The notes beneath the pieces were generated by a model, which saw only the letters and a list, made by a program, of their open reading frames with translations, searched no databases and was not told where the DNA came from. A stretch of DNA of 34,149 nt from Novosphingobium sp. AP12. Its GTDB lineage: Bacteria; Pseudomonadota; Alphaproteobacteria; Sphingomonadales; Sphingomonadaceae. The position numbers and the translations under genes were made by a program. This document shows, in pieces, positions 22,590 through 30,899 of the stretch. Numbering within the stretch: position 1 is the first letter of the stretch; every line of letters starts with the position of its first letter. Where the stretch lies: assembly GCF_000281975.1 (NCBI RefSeq), contig NZ_AKKE01000033.1, forward strand, positions 1 to 34,149, written 5' to 3'.

Positions 22590-25322
22590 ATGAATCGCAT
22601 AGCCCATTCGCTCGTCCTGACGTCGTCGGCCTTGGCCATGATGGCCTGGTCGCCCGTCCATGCGCAGGAAGCGCAGGACGCCGCCGCGCCGACCGTCGCG
22701 GACGAAGCCGGCAACGAGATCGTCGTCACCGGCCAGCGCGCCAGCCTCGAGGCGGCGCGCAACGTCAAGAAGAATTCGGATCTCGTCGTCGATTCGATCG
22801 TCGCGGAAGACATCGGCAAGCTGCCCGACACCTCGGTCGCCTCCGCGCTGCAGCGCGTTGCCGGCGTCCAGGTCGTCAACGGCTTCAACAACGAAATCCA
22901 GAGCCCGATCGTGCGCGGCCTGGGCGACATCCTGACCACGCTCGACGGACGCGAGATCTTCACCGGCGTCGGCCGCGGCTTCTCGTTCCAGGATCTTCCG
23001 GCCGAAGCGATCGGCGGCATCGACGTCTACAAGTCGAACTCGGCGAACCTCATCGAAGGCGGCGTCGCGGGCGTCATCGACATGAAGCTGCAGAAGCCCT
23101 TCAACTTCGACAAGGGCCTGACCATCGCCGCCAACGGCCGCGTCTACAACGGCCGCGTCTCGGACAAGACCAGCTACACCGCCGGCCTGCTCGTCGCCAA
23201 CACCTGGGACGTGGGCGACGGCCGCATGGGCGCGCTGATCGACGTGTCCTACGCGCGCAACAACTTCAGCCGCCCGGTCTCGTTCAACTGCGACCCGCGC
23301 TCGACCAACCACGGCCCGGCCGGCGCGCCGAACCTGGTCCTGCCGACCTGCGTGGGCGGCACCACCGATACCGGCCACAACACCCGTCCGCAGGTCAACG
23401 CCGCGCTGCAGTGGGAAGTGACCCCCGAACTCGAACTGTACCTCGACGGCGTCTACACCGGCTACCGCTCGACCTTCGCGACCAACTTCATCTTCGCCGA
23501 CCTGTTCGCCGGCAGCAGCATCAGCAACGCAACGGCAGGCAGCGACTGCTTCTCGTCGCCGGTCAACGGCGCGGGCTTCCTTGGCGGCGGCAATGACCCG
23601 GTCGAGAACCTGTGCATCGGCCAGTCGGCGACCTTCAACGGCGTCGACGCGCTGACCAGCACGCAGGCCAAGAAGCAGCGGACCGACCAGTACGTGCTGG
23701 GCGGCGGCGCGAAGTGGAACACCGACACCGTCCATGTCGTGTTCGACGCCAGCTACATCCAGTCGAAGAACTCGAACCGCGCGATCATCGTCGACGTCGC
23801 CAAGCACAACACCGCCGTCGACGTGGTGGTGGACGACAACGGCCACGGCACCACCAACATGCAGGGCAACCCGCTCGGCAACCCGGATGGCTTCGTCTTC
23901 GCGAACACGCTGTTCCAGGACCTGAACAAGTCCAACAGCCGCCAGTACGCCTTCAAGCTCGACACCGCGTTCGACATCGACAGCAACTTCCTGCGCCAGG
24001 TCCAGATCGGCGCGCGCTACAGCGACCGCCAGGGCACGTTCCGCGCCGTCGCCGGCGGCCCCTCGTTCCCGGGGCCGAACCGCGGCACGCTGGTGTCCTC
24101 GGTCGGCCTGCCGTCGGACTTCATGGTCAGCTCGCCTGACACGATCCCGTACATCAACGGCGGTCAGCACTGGTACACCCCCAACGCCGACTACCTGCTG
24201 AACAACACCGACGAGCTGCGCGCGCTCTACGGCGCTCCGGCCGGCGACCCGGCCTGGGATCCGACCCGCAACTACGACGCGGCGGAAAAGACCTTCGCGG
24301 GCTATATTCAGGGCAAGTACCAGCTCGACATCGGCGACGTCTCGGCGATCGACGGCCTGGTCGGCGTGCGCATCGTCAGCACCAACCGCACGATCGACGG
24401 CACCTCGCGCGTGATCGGCGGCGCGGCCGGCGGCGGCGACCTGTTCGTGCCGATCAACCGCGACACCACCGACGTCTACGTCCTGCCCAACGCCAGCATC
24501 CGCTTCAAGGCGAACGACCAGCTGCAGTTCCGCGCGACTTACGCCAAGACCATGTCGCGTCCGACCTTTGGGGACCTCAACCCCGGCCTGTCGCTGGCGG
24601 CTCCCGGCGGCAACCCGAACGTCATCCTGGCGGGCGCGGGCGGCAACCCGGACCTCAAGGCCCAGCAGTCGGACAACTTCGACGTGACCGCCGAATACTA
24701 CTTCGGCCGTTCCAGCTACGTCTCGGTGGCGGGCTACCTGCGCAAGCTGACCGACCGCGTGGCGCCTGACACCTCGATCCAGGTGATCGACGGCCAGACC
24801 TACCAGATCACGCAGCCGCGCAACCTCGGCTCCTCGGAGCTGAAGGGCGTCGAAGTCGCCGGCCAGGCGTTCCTCGACTTCCTGCCCGAGGGCTTCGACG
24901 GCTTCGGCCTGATGGGCACGTTCACTTTCGCGGACAGCAAGGTGACCACCAAGGGCGACCTGCTCGAAGGCCAGCAGCTGCTGGGCGTCTCGAAGTACAG
25001 CTACACCGCCGGCGCGCTCTACGAGAAGTACGGCATCACCGCGCGCGTGGTCTACACCTGGCGCTCGGGCTACAACGAGACGGCGTTCGGCGCGGGCACG
25101 CTCACCGGTTCGACGGACTCGGTGCAGTTCAACAAGGTCAAGTCCAACGGCCGCCTCGACTTCTCGGTCGGCTACGACGTGACCCCGAACATCACCGTCA
25201 CGGTCGACGGCGTGAACGTGAACGGCGGCAAGTACTACAGCTACTTCGACACTCCCGCCTTCCCGCACGATGTCCGCATCGACGACAAGTTCTACGGTGC
25301 CAGCATCCGCGTGAAGTACTGA
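22590..25322 (+). CDS. TonB-dependent outer-membrane receptor (carbohydrate-type)
   Basis: A 910-residue outer-membrane transporter. Signal peptide residues 1-25 end in VHA. The TonB box is NEIVVTGQR at 42-50, followed by the plug (VVDSIVAEDIGKLPDTSVASALQRVAGVQV, IVRGLGD, LDGREI) and then a 22-strand barrel ending in RVKY with a C-terminal aromatic. The plug wording IGKLPD..V..ALQR..GV is that of the Caulobacter/Xanthomonas subgroup active in uptake of complex glycans. The start follows GGAGGGAGG at six bases. It is divergent from the dehydratase gene and shares its control region, so import of galactose-containing oligosaccharides is likely. A strong terminator follows at 25383. Confidence 0.92.
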   Translation: MNRIAHSLVLTSSALAMMAWSPVHAQEAQDAAAPTVADEAGNEIVVTGQRASLEAARNVKKNSDLVVDSIVAEDIGKLPDTSVASALQRVAGVQVVNGFNNEIQSPIVRGLGDILTTLDGREIFTGVGRGFSFQDLPAEAIGGIDVYKSNSANLIEGGVAGVIDMKLQKPFNFDKGLTIAANGRVYNGRVSDKTSYTAGLLVANTWDVGDGRMGALIDVSYARNNFSRPVSFNCDPRSTNHGPAGAPNLVLPTCVGGTTDTGHNTRPQVNAALQWEVTPELELYLDGVYTGYRSTFATNFIFADLFAGSSISNATAGSDCFSSPVNGAGFLGGGNDPVENLCIGQSATFNGVDALTSTQAKKQRTDQYVLGGGAKWNTDTVHVVFDASYIQSKNSNRAIIVDVAKHNTAVDVVVDDNGHGTTNMQGNPLGNPDGFVFANTLFQDLNKSNSRQYAFKLDTAFDIDSNFLRQVQIGARYSDRQGTFRAVAGGPSFPGPNRGTLVSSVGLPSDFMVSSPDTIPYINGGQHWYTPNADYLLNNTDELRALYGAPAGDPAWDPTRNYDAAEKTFAGYIQGKYQLDIGDVSAIDGLVGVRIVSTNRTIDGTSRVIGGAAGGGDLFVPINRDTTDVYVLPNASIRFKANDQLQFRATYAKTMSRPTFGDLNPGLSLAAPGGNPNVILAGAGGNPDLKAQQSDNFDVTAEYYFGRSSYVSVAGYLRKLTDRVAPDTSIQVIDGQTYQITQPRNLGSSELKGVEVAGQAFLDFLPEGFDGFGLMGTFTFADSKVTTKGDLLEGQQLLGVSKYSYTAGALYEKYGITARVVYTWRSGYNETAFGAGTLTGSTDSVQFNKVKSNGRLDFSVGYDVTPNITVTVDGVNVNGGKYYSYFDTPAFPHDVRIDDKFYGASIRVKY

Positions 25323-25382
25323 TACGAGAATCCGGGGCGGGGGCCGAGCGCAAGCGGCCCATCCTCCAAGCGCTCCCGGTAG

Positions 25383-25415
25383 GGCGGGACGGCAGCGATG
25401 CCGTCCCGCCTTTTT
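25383..25415 (+). terminator. rho-independent terminator of the TonB receptor gene
   Basis: GGCGGGACGGCA (25383-25394) and TGCCGTCCCGCC (25399-25410) form a perfect 12-bp stem with loop GCGA, followed directly by TTTTT. It lies 60 bases after the receptor stop. Confidence 0.92.
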
Positions 25416-25562
25416 CGTTCAGCGAACTCTGTAACGCTTCGCCGGATCGTTCTAGACAAGTGTCCATATAGATGTTGTCGCAGCGCCTCCCGGTGGCAGA
25501 ACCCTCGCAATAGGGAAAAACGGGACAGGCCGAGGGAATCGGCCGCCCGGGGAGGGGACAAC

Positions 25563-28028
25563 ATGAAAAAGCAGCACGGGATACCCGCGAGTCCGGTCCG
25601 CAGGCGCGCGATGCGCCGCCTGCTCGCACTGACGGCGCTGTCGGGCGCGGTGCCGATGGCGCCCGCTCTGGCGCAGGACACGGCGGAGGTGGACGCCAAC
25701 GCCATCATCGTCACCGCCCAGCGCCGCGCGGAGGCGGTGGAGGACGTGCCGATGTCGGTCGCGGTGCTGCCGCAGGGCACGCTGAGCGATCTCGGCATCA
25801 ACTCGGTGCGCGACCTCACCAACGTCACCACCGGCCTGCAGGTGAACAACAGCGGCTCGTACCCGCAGCCCGCCATCCGCGGCATCACCACGATCAACGC
25901 GGGCGCCTACGAGAACAACGTCGCGCTCTTCGTCGACGGGCTCTACCAGTACACGGCGCAGGTCTTGAACATGGAACTGCCCAACGTCCAGAACATCCAA
26001 GTGCTGAAAGGCCCGCAAGGCACGCTCTACGGCCGCAATGCCACCGGCGGGGCGATCCTCATCGACACGCTGGACCCCGGCGCGACCTGGGAGGGCAGCG
26101 CCGAGGCCACCTACGGCCGCTTCGACGACAAGCGTCTGCGCGGATACGTCGCCGGGCCGGTGAGCGACATGGTCGGCATCAGCCTCGCGGGCACGATCCG
26201 CCGCACCGACGGCTATTACAAGAAGGCCAGCTTCACCACCCCGGGCGAGTTCGACGGGCGCACGCTGGGGCTCAAGCAGGATTCGATCCGCGCCAAGCTC
26301 AAGTTCGACCTGACCGACACCTTCCGCGCCACGCTCGCCTACAACTACATGCGCGCTAGCGACCCGCGCGGGGTGTTCTTCACCGCGACCGAGAACGTCT
26401 CCACGCCCTATACCGGCGCCAACGCCACCCGCCCGCGCAACCTCGGCGAAGTGGCGGGCGACGCCTTCAACCTCGACCTCAAGCAGCACGAGGGTTCGGT
26501 GAAGCTCGAACTCGACACCGGGCTGGGCACCCTGCGTTCGATCACCGGCTATACGGCGGGCAACCTGCGCACCACCTACGACGCCGACGGCACCTACAAC
26601 GCGACCAGCTATTCGGATTCGATCATCCACGACCGCACCTGGCAGGAGGCGGTGGACTTCACCATCGACGCGATCGACCGGCTCGACCTCATCGTGGGCG
26701 GCACCTACTACCACATTCACACCACCTATGATCCCGACTACGCTAACGTGGCCTTCGTCGCGCCCGCAGGGTCGCCGCCGGGCACGCCGCTGTCGAGCTA
26801 CCGCCGCCTGCAGGAGATCAACTTCTGGCGCACCAAGGAGGCATGGGCGGGCTTCGTCGACGCTACCTTCCACGCCACCGACAAGCTCAGCATCAATCTC
26901 GGCGGGCGCTACAGCAAGGAGACGCAGGACGTCGCGGCCCAGAAGAACATCTTCTGCACGACGCCCGCCACCTGCACCGTCGGCGCCGTCATCGCCACCC
27001 CCTACACCAGCGAGACCTCGTCGCAGGGATCGAGCTACAGCAAGTTCACCCCGCGCGCCTCGATCCGCTACGAACTGGCGCCGCGCACCAACATCTACGC
27101 ATCCTATTCCAAGGGTTTCCGCGCCGGCGAGTGGAACTCGGTGCCCCCGGTCGACACCAACATGGCGCTGTGGAAGACGCTCGGCCAGATCGGCCAGGAA
27201 TCGGTCGACGCCTTCGAGCTGGGCTTCAAGACCGCCGGCCGCCGCCTGCGGCTCGACCTCGCCGCGTTCTACTACGACTACAAGGACCTGCAGGTCAGCT
27301 ACACCACCTTCGTCCCGCCGACCAACCTCGCGGTCGTCAGCCTCCAGTCGGTGCCCAAGGCAAAAGTCCGCGGCGCCGAGGCGACCGTCGACTACGAGCC
27401 GATCGACAACCTCCACGTCCGCGCGGGCGCCACGCTGCTCCATGCGCGCTACGGCGACGGCTCGGTCTTCGTGGGATCGAGCGTGAACCTTGCCGGCACC
27501 GGCTACAACCTCAACGACGATCCGCTGAAGGTCTTCCCCAACCGCAGCGCGGTCGCCATGGACATCTCGGGCGACCAGATGGCCCGCGCCCCGGACTTCA
27601 CCGCCTTCGCCGGGATCGACTACCTGATCGAAAAGGGTGACGGCGGCCTGCGCTTCGCTGTGAACGCCAAGTATACCGACAGCTACGTCGTCACCAACCC
27701 CTCGCTCTGGGGCGGCGAGCCCCTGGCGGCCTACAACGCCCGCAAGGCGCTCGACCCCGATGCGTTGCCGAACAACGGCGCGATCCTGGCGGGCACGCCC
27801 TACGCCGACCGCTCCGACGACCAGCGCGCGCGGCAGGGCAAGTACGTCCTGCTCAACGCCTCGGTCACATGGACCGACCCCACCGACCACTACTACGTGC
27901 GCGTCTGGGGCAACAACCTCACCGACGTGACCTACAAGGTCCACTACAATCCGAGCAGCCAGACTTACGCGCCGGTCGGCGAACCGCTGACCTACGGCCT
28001 GAGCATCGGCTACAAGTTCGGGGCGTGA
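25563..28028 (+). CDS. TonB-dependent outer-membrane receptor (second subfamily)
   Basis: An 821-residue outer-membrane receptor. A twin-cluster basic start (MKKQHG...RRRAMRRLL) leads a signal peptide ending in PALAQ at about 38. The TonB box is AIIVTAQRR at 47-55. The plug carries AIRGI, YQYTAQVLNMELPNVQNIQVLKGPQGTLYGRNATGGAI, the classical motif of the FpvA/FecA-like class common in sphingomonads. The barrel shows YASYSKGFRAGEWN and WGNNLTDVTY, and the C-terminus ends GYKFGA. Ligands of this class range from siderophores to aromatic and sugar compounds. The start follows GGGGAGGGG. The 240-base region before it holds the upstream terminator and the half-sites GACAA (25455-25459) and TTGTC (25475-25479). 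Its neighbours on the right are oxygenase and hydrolase genes, so a small organic substrate seems more likely than a glycan. Confidence 0.9.
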   Translation: MKKQHGIPASPVRRRAMRRLLALTALSGAVPMAPALAQDTAEVDANAIIVTAQRRAEAVEDVPMSVAVLPQGTLSDLGINSVRDLTNVTTGLQVNNSGSYPQPAIRGITTINAGAYENNVALFVDGLYQYTAQVLNMELPNVQNIQVLKGPQGTLYGRNATGGAILIDTLDPGATWEGSAEATYGRFDDKRLRGYVAGPVSDMVGISLAGTIRRTDGYYKKASFTTPGEFDGRTLGLKQDSIRAKLKFDLTDTFRATLAYNYMRASDPRGVFFTATENVSTPYTGANATRPRNLGEVAGDAFNLDLKQHEGSVKLELDTGLGTLRSITGYTAGNLRTTYDADGTYNATSYSDSIIHDRTWQEAVDFTIDAIDRLDLIVGGTYYHIHTTYDPDYANVAFVAPAGSPPGTPLSSYRRLQEINFWRTKEAWAGFVDATFHATDKLSINLGGRYSKETQDVAAQKNIFCTTPATCTVGAVIATPYTSETSSQGSSYSKFTPRASIRYELAPRTNIYASYSKGFRAGEWNSVPPVDTNMALWKTLGQIGQESVDAFELGFKTAGRRLRLDLAAFYYDYKDLQVSYTTFVPPTNLAVVSLQSVPKAKVRGAEATVDYEPIDNLHVRAGATLLHARYGDGSVFVGSSVNLAGTGYNLNDDPLKVFPNRSAVAMDISGDQMARAPDFTAFAGIDYLIEKGDGGLRFAVNAKYTDSYVVTNPSLWGGEPLAAYNARKALDPDALPNNGAILAGTPYADRSDDQRARQGKYVLLNASVTWTDPTDHYYVRVWGNNLTDVTYKVHYNPSSQTYAPVGEPLTYGLSIGYKFGA

Positions 28029-28052
28029 GCCGCGCCGTGTAGCAGGGGGGCG

Positions 28053-28079
28053 GGACCGGGCGATTGCGGCGCCCGGTCC
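28053..28079. terminator. hairpin between convergent TonB receptor and TauD-like genes
   Basis: GGACCGGGCG (28053-28062) and CGCCCGGTCC (28070-28079) form a perfect 10-bp stem with a 7-base loop, followed by TGTTT on the plus strand. It lies in the 62-base gap between converging stops. Confidence 0.7.
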
Positions 28080-28090
28080 TGTTTACCGCC

Positions 28091-29167
28091 TCAGGACAGC
28101 AAACGCGGCACCGACATCGTGCGGATGCTGAAGCGCGCGTCGGGATGTTCCTTGCCCTCGCGGTGTTCGGCGCGGTGCTGGACGACGCCGTTCTTGCCGA
28201 AGCCTTGCACGACCGGGCGGTTTGTCTTGCTCGACAGCCACAGGCGCAGCAGGTGGCGCTTGCGCTGGGGTTCGGGGTAGTCCTGGAACTCGGTGCGCGA
28301 GTGGAGCGCGGCGTAGTTCGACAGCCACTGGATGTCGCCGGGGCGGAAGTCCATGGCGATGGCCATGCCGGGCTCGTAAGTGATCTCGTCGAAGAGGCGC
28401 AGCACTTCGAGCTGGTCCTCGGTCAGTTTCGGCACGCCGGGATAGTTCTGCGCGGTGACGATGTAGAGCGAGCCCGCGTACATCGAGAATACGCCTTCCT
28501 CCACGCTCACCACCGGCGAGGTGTAGGTGTCCGACGGCGCTTCCTGGTCCTGCCGCCGCCAGTCCCAGTGGAACGGCTCGAGCAGCAGGTGGGCGAGGTC
28601 GGGGCGGCGGCGCAGGATCTCGTTGTAGATTTCCGCGCCAGAGACGAGGCACGACAGCCCGCCTTCCTTCGCGCCGCGCAGGCACATCAGCGAGACGATG
28701 TCCGAGCTGTCCGAATGGTATACCAGCTTGTCGCGCACCTTCGAGGACTTGGCGGTGGGATCGTCCATGGTCTTGTCCGAGGTCGCGTAGACGTGGTCGA
28801 GCAGATCGCCCATCTCGTTCTGGCGGATGGCGTCGCCCATGTGCAGGCCCAGCACGTAGTAGATCGCCGAGGACAGGGCGTCTGAATACTGGTCCGAGCG
28901 CAGGCCGCGCACCAGCACGAAGCCGCGCCCGAAATCGACGTCCTCGCGCCACGACTTCACCGCATCGGCGCAGGCGCCGAGCGGATACTCCTCCGCCTGC
29001 ACGAAGCGCAGGTCGGGGTCGGCGTCGAGGAAGCGCTTGCCCAGCGTCTCGAGTTCGGCGACCTGAACGTCGCTCAGCTCGTAGATCCAGTCCTGCCCCT
29101 CCATCAGCTTGTCGCCGCGCCAGGCGGCGGCGGTCAGGACGGGGGACGGGATTTCGGCGACGGTCAT
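28091..29167 (-). CDS. TauD/TfdA-like Fe(II)/2-oxoglutarate oxygenase
   Basis: A 358-residue oxygenase. The iron triad is visible as His151 and Asp153 (VYHSDSSD) and His289 (YAALHSRTEFQDYPEP), with Arg304 or Arg308 in QRKRHLLRLW for 2-oxoglutarate. The protein is longer than usual TauD (about 280): an N-terminal extension of roughly 70 residues precedes FGRGFVLVRGL, as in the clavaminate-synthase/GbbH-like branch. It is not close to the other TauD-like protein of the window. The ATG at 29167 is chosen for GGAG nine bases upstream; ATG 29182 would add five residues. It is divergent from the isochorismatase-fold gene at 29378. Substrate unknown; hydroxylation of a small acid is the usual family reaction. 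Confidence 0.82.
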   Translation of the reverse strand: MTVAEIPSPVLTAAAWRGDKLMEGQDWIYELSDVQVAELETLGKRFLDADPDLRFVQAEEYPLGACADAVKSWREDVDFGRGFVLVRGLRSDQYSDALSSAIYYVLGLHMGDAIRQNEMGDLLDHVYATSDKTMDDPTAKSSKVRDKLVYHSDSSDIVSLMCLRGAKEGGLSCLVSGAEIYNEILRRRPDLAHLLLEPFHWDWRRQDQEAPSDTYTSPVVSVEEGVFSMYAGSLYIVTAQNYPGVPKLTEDQLEVLRLFDEITYEPGMAIAMDFRPGDIQWLSNYAALHSRTEFQDYPEPQRKRHLLRLWLSSKTNRPVVQGFGKNGVVQHRAEHREGKEHPDARFSIRTMSVPRLLS

Positions 29168-29377
29168 GCGGGGGCTCTCCATTGGCGCGTTGGGGCACCC
29201 TAGCCGATTTCGCCCCCGCCCGTCTTGATGCTGGACGCACGCGAACGTGCGTTATCCGTGCGCGGGGCGAGGTCGCGGTTGCAGGTCTTGAACTTGTCCG
29301 AGGGCCATCGATGAGGCTAGGCCGACGGCGGCGCGGGGGCATAGGTTGCGTCAGTCCACTCCCATCCGAGGACATGC

Positions 29378-29944
29378 ATGAGCAAGTACCTGCTTCTGAT
29401 CGACTTCATCTCCGACCTCGTCGGCCACGACCCGATGGCGGGAGAGATCGCCCGGCGCGGTGTTCTCGCCAATGCCGGCGCCGTGCTGGCAAAGGCGCGC
29501 GAGGCGGGCATTCCCGTCGGCCACGTGCGCGTCGCCTTCAGCGCGCCGGACCTGCCCGAAGCCCCAGCCCGCTCGCCGCTGTTCGCCCGCTTCAAGGGGC
29601 TGGGCGTGCTCCAGCTCAGTTCGCCCGGCGTGGACTTCGCGGACCAGGTCGCGCCCACGGAGGGCGAGGCGGTGATCCTCAAGCACCAGGTCAGCCCGTT
29701 CTGGCAGACCGCGCTCGACGCCGAACTGGAAAAGCACGGCGTGACCGAGCTGTACCTGGCGGGCGTATCGACCACCTTGGCGATCAGCGCCGCCGTGCGC
29801 GAAGGCCATGACCGCGGTCTCGCGGTGACGGTGATCGCGGACGCCTGCGCCGCCCACTCCCTCGCCGCGCACGAAGCGGAGCTGGAGGCGTTCGGCCCGC
29901 TCTGCACCGTCAGCAGGGCAGCGGAGATCGACTTCGCCGCCTGA
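29378..29944 (+). CDS. isochorismatase-fold protein lacking the nucleophilic Cys
   Basis: A 188-residue alpha/beta protein of the cysteine-hydrolase/isochorismatase family. The conserved Asp9 (LLLIDFI) and Lys102 (ILKHQVSPFW) are present. The third residue, a Cys in nicotinamidases and N-carbamoyl hydrolases, sits in GVSTxxC; here the sequence is GVSTTLAIS, with Ala135 in place of Cys. True isochorismatases such as EntB and PhzD also lack this Cys and use the Asp for a vinyl-ether cleavage. A cleavage reaction without a covalent intermediate, or a non-enzymatic role, is therefore inferred. The ATG at 29378 has no strong ribosome site. It stands alone, divergent from the TauD-like gene, and ends in a large terminator hairpin. 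Confidence 0.75.
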   Translation: MSKYLLLIDFISDLVGHDPMAGEIARRGVLANAGAVLAKAREAGIPVGHVRVAFSAPDLPEAPARSPLFARFKGLGVLQLSSPGVDFADQVAPTEGEAVILKHQVSPFWQTALDAELEKHGVTELYLAGVSTTLAISAAVREGHDRGLAVTVIADACAAHSLAAHEAELEAFGPLCTVSRAAEIDFAA

Positions 29945-29956
29945 GGGCGGCGGATC

Positions 29957-30003
29957 GACAAACGAAAGGGCGTCGCAGCATCTGCGGCGCCCTTTCGTTT
30001 GTC
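29957..30003. terminator. 22-bp hairpin terminator
   Basis: The arms 29957-29978 (GACAAACGAAAGGGCG...) and 29982-30003 (...CGCCCTTTCGTTTGTC) pair at 21 of 22 positions plus one G-U, with a CAT loop. It starts 13 bases after the isochorismatase-fold stop. The A/T-rich outer stem lets it work in both directions. Confidence 0.8.
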
Positions 30004-30028
30004 CATTTTCCTACATCGCGGCGGCTTG

Positions 30029-30112
30029 CTACCTTCGCACAGGTTCTTTCACATCGTCGGAAATCCAGCCGGTGTCTCCTTCAAGGACGGGTGCCCCGCG
30101 CACGTACTTCAT
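30029..30112 (-). CDS. possible 27-residue small ORF
   Basis: An ATG at 30112 on the minus strand starts 27 codons, stopping at TAG 30029. GGAGGGGG lies eight bases upstream of the ATG, one of the better ribosome sites of the window. The peptide begins MKYVRGAPVLEGDTGWIS and continues DDVKEPVRR; it is charged, not membrane-like, and I do not recognise it. It could be a true small protein, the remnant of a larger gene, or chance. It ends 25 bases before the large hairpin at 29957-30003, which could also serve as its terminator. Confidence 0.3.
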   Translation of the reverse strand: MKYVRGAPVLEGDTGWISDDVKEPVRR

Positions 30113-30210
30113 CAACTAAACCCCCTCCACACCCGACACGGCGAGAGGCGCCGGATTCCGTAGCCACGCCGATTTGCATACAGATGGCGCGCACAAGGCA
30201 TCAAGCCGAA

Positions 30211-30239
30211 TTGACCCCCCGATATTTGTATACTAAATT
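30211..30239 (+). promoter_or_regulatory. promoter with embedded GntR operator for the amidase/lyase/CoA-transferase operon
   Basis: TTGACC (30211-30216) and TAAATT (30234-30239) are spaced by 17 bases and make a reasonable sigma-70-like pair. Between them lies ATTTGTATACT (30224-30234). The identical 11 bases occur in reverse at 33710-33720, upstream of the GntR gene that follows the operon. A regulator bound there would block RNA polymerase. Confidence 0.6.
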
Positions 30240-30260
30240 GCGGGTGAGAGGTGGACTACC

Positions 30261-30899
30261 ATGAGTGACGACTCGCTGACGCAGACCTACGCCGTCGCCT
30301 TCGGCGGAAAGGCGGGGTTCGGACGCTCGCCCGCGCTGGTCCTGATCGACTTCGTCGAAGCCTATTTCGCGGCCGAGAGCCCGCTCCATGCCGGCGTGGA
30401 AGAGGCGCTGGCATCTGCGCTGCGGGTCCGCGCCGTGGCACGAGAGGCCGGCATCCCGGTGATCCTGACCAACGTCGCCTACCACCCCGGCGGCATTGAC
30501 GGCGGCCGCTTCTTCGAGAAAGTGCCGGCCCTGCGGGCGTTCGAGGCCGGCAATCCGATGGGCGCCTGGCCGCACGGGCTGGTCCCCCATGCGGACGAGA
30601 TCGTCCTCACCAAGCAGTACCCCAGCGCCTTCTTCGGCACTTCGCTGGCCTCCACCCTGACCGCGCGCGGGATCGACCAGGTGATCCTCACCGGCCTGTC
30701 GACCAGCGGCTGCGTGCGTGCCAGCTGCGTCGATGCCGTCTCCCACGGCTTCCGCACCGCCGTCGTCGCGGAAGGCTGCGGGGACCGCCACCCCGGCCCG
30801 CACGAGGCGAACCTCTTCGACATGAACGCCAAGTACGCCGACGTCGTATCCGAGGATGAGATCGTCGCCTACCTGGGCTCGCTGGGGACACCGCAATGA
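30261..30899 (+). CDS. cysteine hydrolase, N-carbamoylsarcosine/maleamate amidohydrolase-like
   Basis: A 212-residue amidohydrolase of the isochorismatase fold with an intact catalytic triad: Asp30 (ALVLIDFVEAYF), Lys118 (IVLTKQYPSAFFGT) and Cys151 (GLSTSGCVRASCVDA). The N-terminal YAVAFGGKAGFGRSPAL and the insertion with VAYHPGG are typical of N-carbamoylsarcosine amidase and of maleamate amidohydrolase (NicF). The enzyme should release ammonia (or carbamate) from a small amide in the cytoplasm. The ATG at 30261 follows GAGAGGTGG. It is the first gene of a three-gene operon and overlaps the lyase start by ATGA. The amide substrate is not known. Confidence 0.85.
   Translation: MSDDSLTQTYAVAFGGKAGFGRSPALVLIDFVEAYFAAESPLHAGVEEALASALRVRAVAREAGIPVILTNVAYHPGGIDGGRFFEKVPALRAFEAGNPMGAWPHGLVPHADEIVLTKQYPSAFFGTSLASTLTARGIDQVILTGLSTSGCVRASCVDAVSHGFRTAVVAEGCGDRHPGPHEANLFDMNAKYADVVSEDEIVAYLGSLGTPQ

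Larger units (their letters stand above)
29945..30260. other. intergenic region
   Basis: A 316-base stretch without a clear large gene. It holds a strong hairpin terminator at 29957-30003, a possible 27-codon minus-strand ORF with a good ribosome site at 30029-30112, and the promoter/operator of the next operon at 30211-30239. Nothing recognisable was seen at about 30113-30210. Confidence 0.6.

Noticed and set aside
22587..25268. An open minus-strand frame of about 893 codons opposite the TonB receptor
   Set aside because: It mirrors the receptor gene exactly, has an Arg/Val/Asp/Gly-rich composition with no domain, and arises from GC-rich third positions. The plus-strand receptor is unmistakable.
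25452..27944. An open minus-strand frame of about 830 codons opposite the second TonB receptor
   Set aside because: Same reason: antisense shadow of a clear receptor, no recognisable motifs and no ribosome site.
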